From Chloroflexota bacterium (lineage in GTDB: Bacteria > Chloroflexota > Dehalococcoidia > Bin125), in assembly GCA_026705105.1 (NCBI GenBank), contig JAPPBK010000008.1:1-8594 (forward strand): a stretch of DNA of 8,594 nucleotides. The letters run 5' to 3'. The first letter of the stretch is position 1; each line of letters opens with the position of its first letter. Positions 5,968 through 8,594 of this stretch are shown in pieces. Made by a program: the position numbers and the translations under genes. The notes beneath the pieces were generated by a model. That model was not told the origin of the DNA. It worked only from the letters and a program-made list of their open reading frames with translations, and did no database searches.

Positions 5968-6861
5968 TCAGCGAGCAGACTGCCGATCCTCGAGCGCGAC
6001 GGTGTCGCGGACGTGAAGATACAGCCAGATCAGATCACGGGCAGCGGTGGTGATTTTGTCGATGGCGTCGATGAAGACTTCAAGTTGGGGTTCGTGGATC
6101 GCCAGGGTATGGGTCATCAGCACGCGACGGCGCTGATTGAGGACGACCAATGCGACCTGATCCGGGTTCATTGCGCGATCGGGCAACCAGTCCATCTTGT
6201 GCGTCAATGCCGAGGATTGCTTGAGTCCGTCGGCGAGTTCGAGCAACACGCCCTGGTCGACCTTCTGGACCCGCTCGATGCCGTTCGATATGGCGAGCAC
6301 TGCGCCCGCGAACTGGCGCCAGTCCTTGCGCGGGATCTCGCCGCGGGCGGCGTCGACATCGGCCAGCGTGGGCAGCTGTAGGTCGCGCAACAGATCGTCG
6401 GCGCTGCGGCCCGAAGTGAGGATGCGGAACGCGGCGACCGAGGGCGCGTTGAGCTCGAAGTTGGTGAAGGTGGTCAGCAGCGGCTGCTCGTGACGCCGGC
6501 GCAGCGCCACGTAGAGCGCCATCAAGTCCTGCGCGGCGTTGAGGTACTCCTCGACGATGCGCATGCCGATCACCTTGCGGTCGTCGGGATCGGCGAGCGC
6601 CTGCGAGCGGAACAGCGCCTCGGCGACGGTACGGTGCGCCTTTGCGCCGAACTTGGCGTAGTTGTCGAGGAACGCGGTCTCGATGGCGTCCAGCGAGCGA
6701 TCCCAGCACGGCGCGCACACGCGGGTGCGCGGATCGGACACGGTCAGGTCGAACTCGTCGCCGCAGTCCTCGCAGTTGGCGATCGCGATGTCGTGGCGAC
6801 CGTCGGCGTCGGCCTGATAGGGCTGTCGCGGATACGGCTCGGATGGTGATCGCCTGCTCAT
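5968..6861 (-). CDS. Unrecognised protein with a Cys4 zinc-knuckle near the N-terminus
   Basis: I do not recognise this 297-residue protein. Two CxxC pairs lie near the N-terminus: C30-x2-C33 in CEDCGDEF and C49-x2-C52 in RVCAPCWDR, separated by 15 residues, as in a small zinc ribbon. The preceding 25 residues are polar and probably disordered. The remaining 240 residues look mostly alpha-helical and soluble, with charged amphipathic stretches such as MRIVEEYLNAAQDLMALYVALRRR (in part, 100-123) and a final helix, about 264-287, ending DLIWLYLHVRD. There is no signal peptide and no clear membrane helix. Its ATG overlaps the mutM stop (ATGA), so the two are likely translated together. A role linked to nucleic acid or to MutM is possible from context and the Cys4 knuckle, but this is inference. 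Start choice rests on the overlap; no ribosome-binding site is visible. Confidence 0.8.
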   Translation of the reverse strand: MSRRSPSEPYPRQPYQADADGRHDIAIANCEDCGDEFDLTVSDPRTRVCAPCWDRSLDAIETAFLDNYAKFGAKAHRTVAEALFRSQALADPDDRKVIGMRIVEEYLNAAQDLMALYVALRRRHEQPLLTTFTNFELNAPSVAAFRILTSGRSADDLLRDLQLPTLADVDAARGEIPRKDWRQFAGAVLAISNGIERVQKVDQGVLLELADGLKQSSALTHKMDWLPDRAMNPDQVALVVLNQRRRVLMTHTLAIHEPQLEVFIDAIDKITTAARDLIWLYLHVRDTVALEDRQSAR

Positions 6862-7754
6862 CTCGGCTTGAGGGTACCGCCAGCATTATGGGTTCGGGGC
6901 GGTCGGGTGGATTTGACCTGCCGCGTGCGCTGACGGACGGGCTGGCACCTGGGGCAGAAGTGGGTGGCGCGGCCTCCCACGACGATGCGGCGGATGGTGG
7001 CGTCGCAGTCGTCGCAGGGCTCGTCGGTGCGGCGGAAGACACGGACGAAGTACTGCTGCTCGCCCTCTGCGCCGTCCACGTCGGTGTAGTCGCGGAACGA
7101 TGCGCCGCCGTGCGCGACGCCGTCTCGCAGCGTCCGCTGAATGGCGGCGTGTAGGGCGCGGCGCTCGGCCGGACGCAATGAGCCGGCCGGGGCCTCGGGG
7201 TTGATACGCGAGAGAAACAACGCCTCGTCGGCGTAGATATTGCCGATCCCGGCGATGTTGCGCTGGTCGAGCAGGGCGGCCTTGACCGGCTGCGTGCGTC
7301 CGCGCAAAGCCTGCCACAGCGCGTCGGGAGTGAAATCGTCGGAAAGCGGTTCCGGACCAAGCTCCGGCAGCGCCTCCTGCATCAGCTCGACCAGGTCGAT
7401 GGTGCCGAACTTTCGCACGTCGACGAAGCGGAGCTGGTCGCCGCCGTCGAGGTCAAAGACGGCGCGGGTGAACGTTTCCGCTTCGTGTCCGGCGGGGCGG
7501 AGGCGGAGCGAACCGGTCATGCGCAGGTGGACGACGACGACCTGCCCATTGTCGAGATTGAGCCCGAGATACTTGCCGCGTCTGTCAACCGACGTGAAGG
7601 CGCAGCCGCTGAGCTGAGCTGCAATCTCTGAGGCCGAGCGGCCGCGGAGCAGGCGTTCCGCACCGGGCATGACGCGGAAGCCGAGAATCGTGCGCCCCGC
7701 GACCAGCGGTTCGAGTTGACGGCGGACGGTCTCGACCTCAGGCAGTTCGGGCAT
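6858..7754 (-). CDS. mutM: Formamidopyrimidine-DNA glycosylase (Fpg/MutM)
   Basis: MutM excises oxidised purines such as 8-oxoguanine and then cuts the backbone at the resulting abasic site. The diagnostic N-terminus MPELPEVETV gives the catalytic P2 and E3, together with E6. Lys61 in the motif RRGKYL is the conserved beta-strand Lys. The helix-two-turn-helix is DQRNIAGIGNIYADEALF (163-180). The zinc finger uses C247, C250, C267 and C270 (CDDC ... CPRC), with R262 in the loop GGRATHFC. All of this points to an active enzyme. At 298 residues it is longer than the usual 270-275, owing to a basic 28-residue tail after the last Cys. The start is fixed by the processed N-terminal Pro. It begins 18 bases after the upstream membrane-protein stop and overlaps the next gene by 4 bases. 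Confidence 0.96.
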   Translation of the reverse strand: MPELPEVETVRRQLEPLVAGRTILGFRVMPGAERLLRGRSASEIAAQLSGCAFTSVDRRGKYLGLNLDNGQVVVVHLRMTGSLRLRPAGHEAETFTRAVFDLDGGDQLRFVDVRKFGTIDLVELMQEALPELGPEPLSDDFTPDALWQALRGRTQPVKAALLDQRNIAGIGNIYADEALFLSRINPEAPAGSLRPAERRALHAAIQRTLRDGVAHGGASFRDYTDVDGAEGEQQYFVRVFRRTDEPCDDCDATIRRIVVGGRATHFCPRCQPVRQRTRQVKSTRPPRTHNAGGTLKPR

Positions 7755-7772
7755 GTCGCGGAGTTCGTTGAC

Positions 7773-8537
7773 TCAGGCGCGCGTTTCGTACGCGTTGGAC
7801 AGGAGCTGCTGGTCGAACCACTCGCTGCCTTTGCCCTCGGAGACCCACTCGTAGAGCGCGGCCTTGAAGATGCCTTCCATGGCGGCGACGGAGGCGATCG
7901 CGACACCGCCGAGGATGACGCCGACGATGATCGCGGCGACGGGCGCGATAAACACGAGGATCACGACCGGGATCGCGACGATCAGCAGCGCAAGCAGGTA
8001 AATCAGGAAGAACGAGAAGCCGGCAGTGAGTTGCTCGCCCCAAGAGCTGCGCAGCAGACCTGCGGACCGGCGTATCGCGGTGATTGGTCCGACTCGTTCG
8101 ACGACGAGCACGGGAATCACGAAGAACGTGATGTAGGCCCAGGCGGTCTGCAACAACGCCACGAGGATCATCGCGACGATGCGCATGACGCCCTGTGAGT
8201 TCTCGCGGGCCATGCTCTGCAACGCCTGAAGAATGAGTCCGACGGTGCCGGTGATCAGCGTCCAGCCAAGGATCGCCAGCCACATGCCGCGCACAGCGCG
8301 GATGCCGGACATGACGTTGGGATCGCCGCCCTCCAGCCGCTCGCGCGCCGCGGCGACGAGTGCGGAATTGAAGAAGATGACCATGTAGAGACCGCCGAAG
8401 TAGGCGATCAGGGCGATGACCAGATCGACAACGTTGAATTCGGCCTGGTCGCCGCCGCCGAGCCGGTCGAACGTACCGGTGGCGCCGAAGACTCCCGCCG
8501 CCACCGCCCCGACGAGCACCGCGCCCAACGCGCCCAT
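7773..8537 (-). CDS. Polytopic membrane protein, DUF6159-like
   Basis: A 254-residue integral membrane protein of unknown function with about six hydrophobic helices, near residues 2-20, 37-62, 85-107, 117-147, 171-197 and 198-222. Conserved-looking features are FFNSALVAAARERLEGGDP (55-73), the loop VERVGPITAIRRSAGLLRSSWG (in part, 146-167) and the amphipathic C-terminus IFKAALYEWVSEG (223-235). From memory these resemble DUF6159 proteins of Actinobacteria, Chloroflexota and haloarchaea; that match needs a profile search. Such proteins usually have a cytoplasmic helix of about 25-30 residues before the first membrane span. Here the ATG at 8537 sits directly at the first span, and an in-frame stop at 8565-8567 rules out much extension. 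No ribosome-binding site is seen. The 57 bases between this start and the window edge (8538-8594) show no clear gene or promoter. The gene may therefore be N-terminally short. Confidence 0.75.
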   Translation of the reverse strand: MGALGAVLVGAVAAGVFGATGTFDRLGGGDQAEFNVVDLVIALIAYFGGLYMVIFFNSALVAAARERLEGGDPNVMSGIRAVRGMWLAILGWTLITGTVGLILQALQSMARENSQGVMRIVAMILVALLQTAWAYITFFVIPVLVVERVGPITAIRRSAGLLRSSWGEQLTAGFSFFLIYLLALLIVAIPVVILVFIAPVAAIIVGVILGGVAIASVAAMEGIFKAALYEWVSEGKGSEWFDQQLLSNAYETRA

Positions 8538-8594
8538 GATTGTGCATGTGATTGAAGACTCGGACTAGGAACGCCGGAAACGGCCGAGGACTCC

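Noticed and set aside
6080..7360. A 426-codon open frame on the minus strand
   Set aside because: It overlaps mutM and the Cys4 gene out of frame, is Arg/Pro/Ser-rich and has no family features.
1..8594. CRISPR array, tRNA/rRNA, insertion sequence or phage/defence module
   Set aside because: No direct-repeat array, no cloverleaf-like segment and no transposase, integrase or phage-type protein was seen; coding density is high and uniformly on one strand.

Overview
This window is a gene-dense, high-GC stretch of bacterial chromosome. All eleven genes are read from the minus strand, with gaps of 65 bases or less and several 4-base stop/start overlaps. No RNA gene, insertion sequence, CRISPR array or phage gene is visible. 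High GC, a six-helix DUF6159-like membrane protein and a uvrB directly after ruvC-ruvA would suit a Chloroflexota-like (or actinobacterial-like) organism. That placement is only an inference from gene content.

In the direction of transcription (right to left) the order is as follows. First comes a polytopic membrane protein (8537-7773), then the DNA glycosylase MutM/Fpg (7754-6858). An unrecognised 297-residue protein with a four-cysteine knuckle (6861-5968) overlaps mutM by 4 bases. After a 65-base gap comes a tight metabolic trio: a short-chain dehydrogenase (5902-5114), a nitrilase-type carbon-nitrogen hydrolase (5110-4193) and an S58/P1-family self-processing peptidase or amidase (4187-3138). 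SurE nucleotidase (3125-2337), a YebC/TACO1 protein (2294-1548), RuvC (1538-1044), RuvA (1047-394) and the first 118 residues of UvrB (354 to 1, running off the edge) follow.

Functionally the window is a DNA-repair neighbourhood: base excision by MutM, Holliday-junction processing by RuvC and RuvA, and nucleotide excision by UvrB. A small hydrolase/oxidoreductase cassette sits in the middle. Most genes are ordinary housekeeping types. The points most worth a second look are the SDR whose catalytic Lys is replaced by Arg, the unknown Cys4 protein coupled to mutM, the SDR-nitrilase-S58 trio, and a RuvA with a degenerate first helix-hairpin-helix in a cluster with uvrB where ruvB would be expected. 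I see no clear evidence of a new defence or mobile system.
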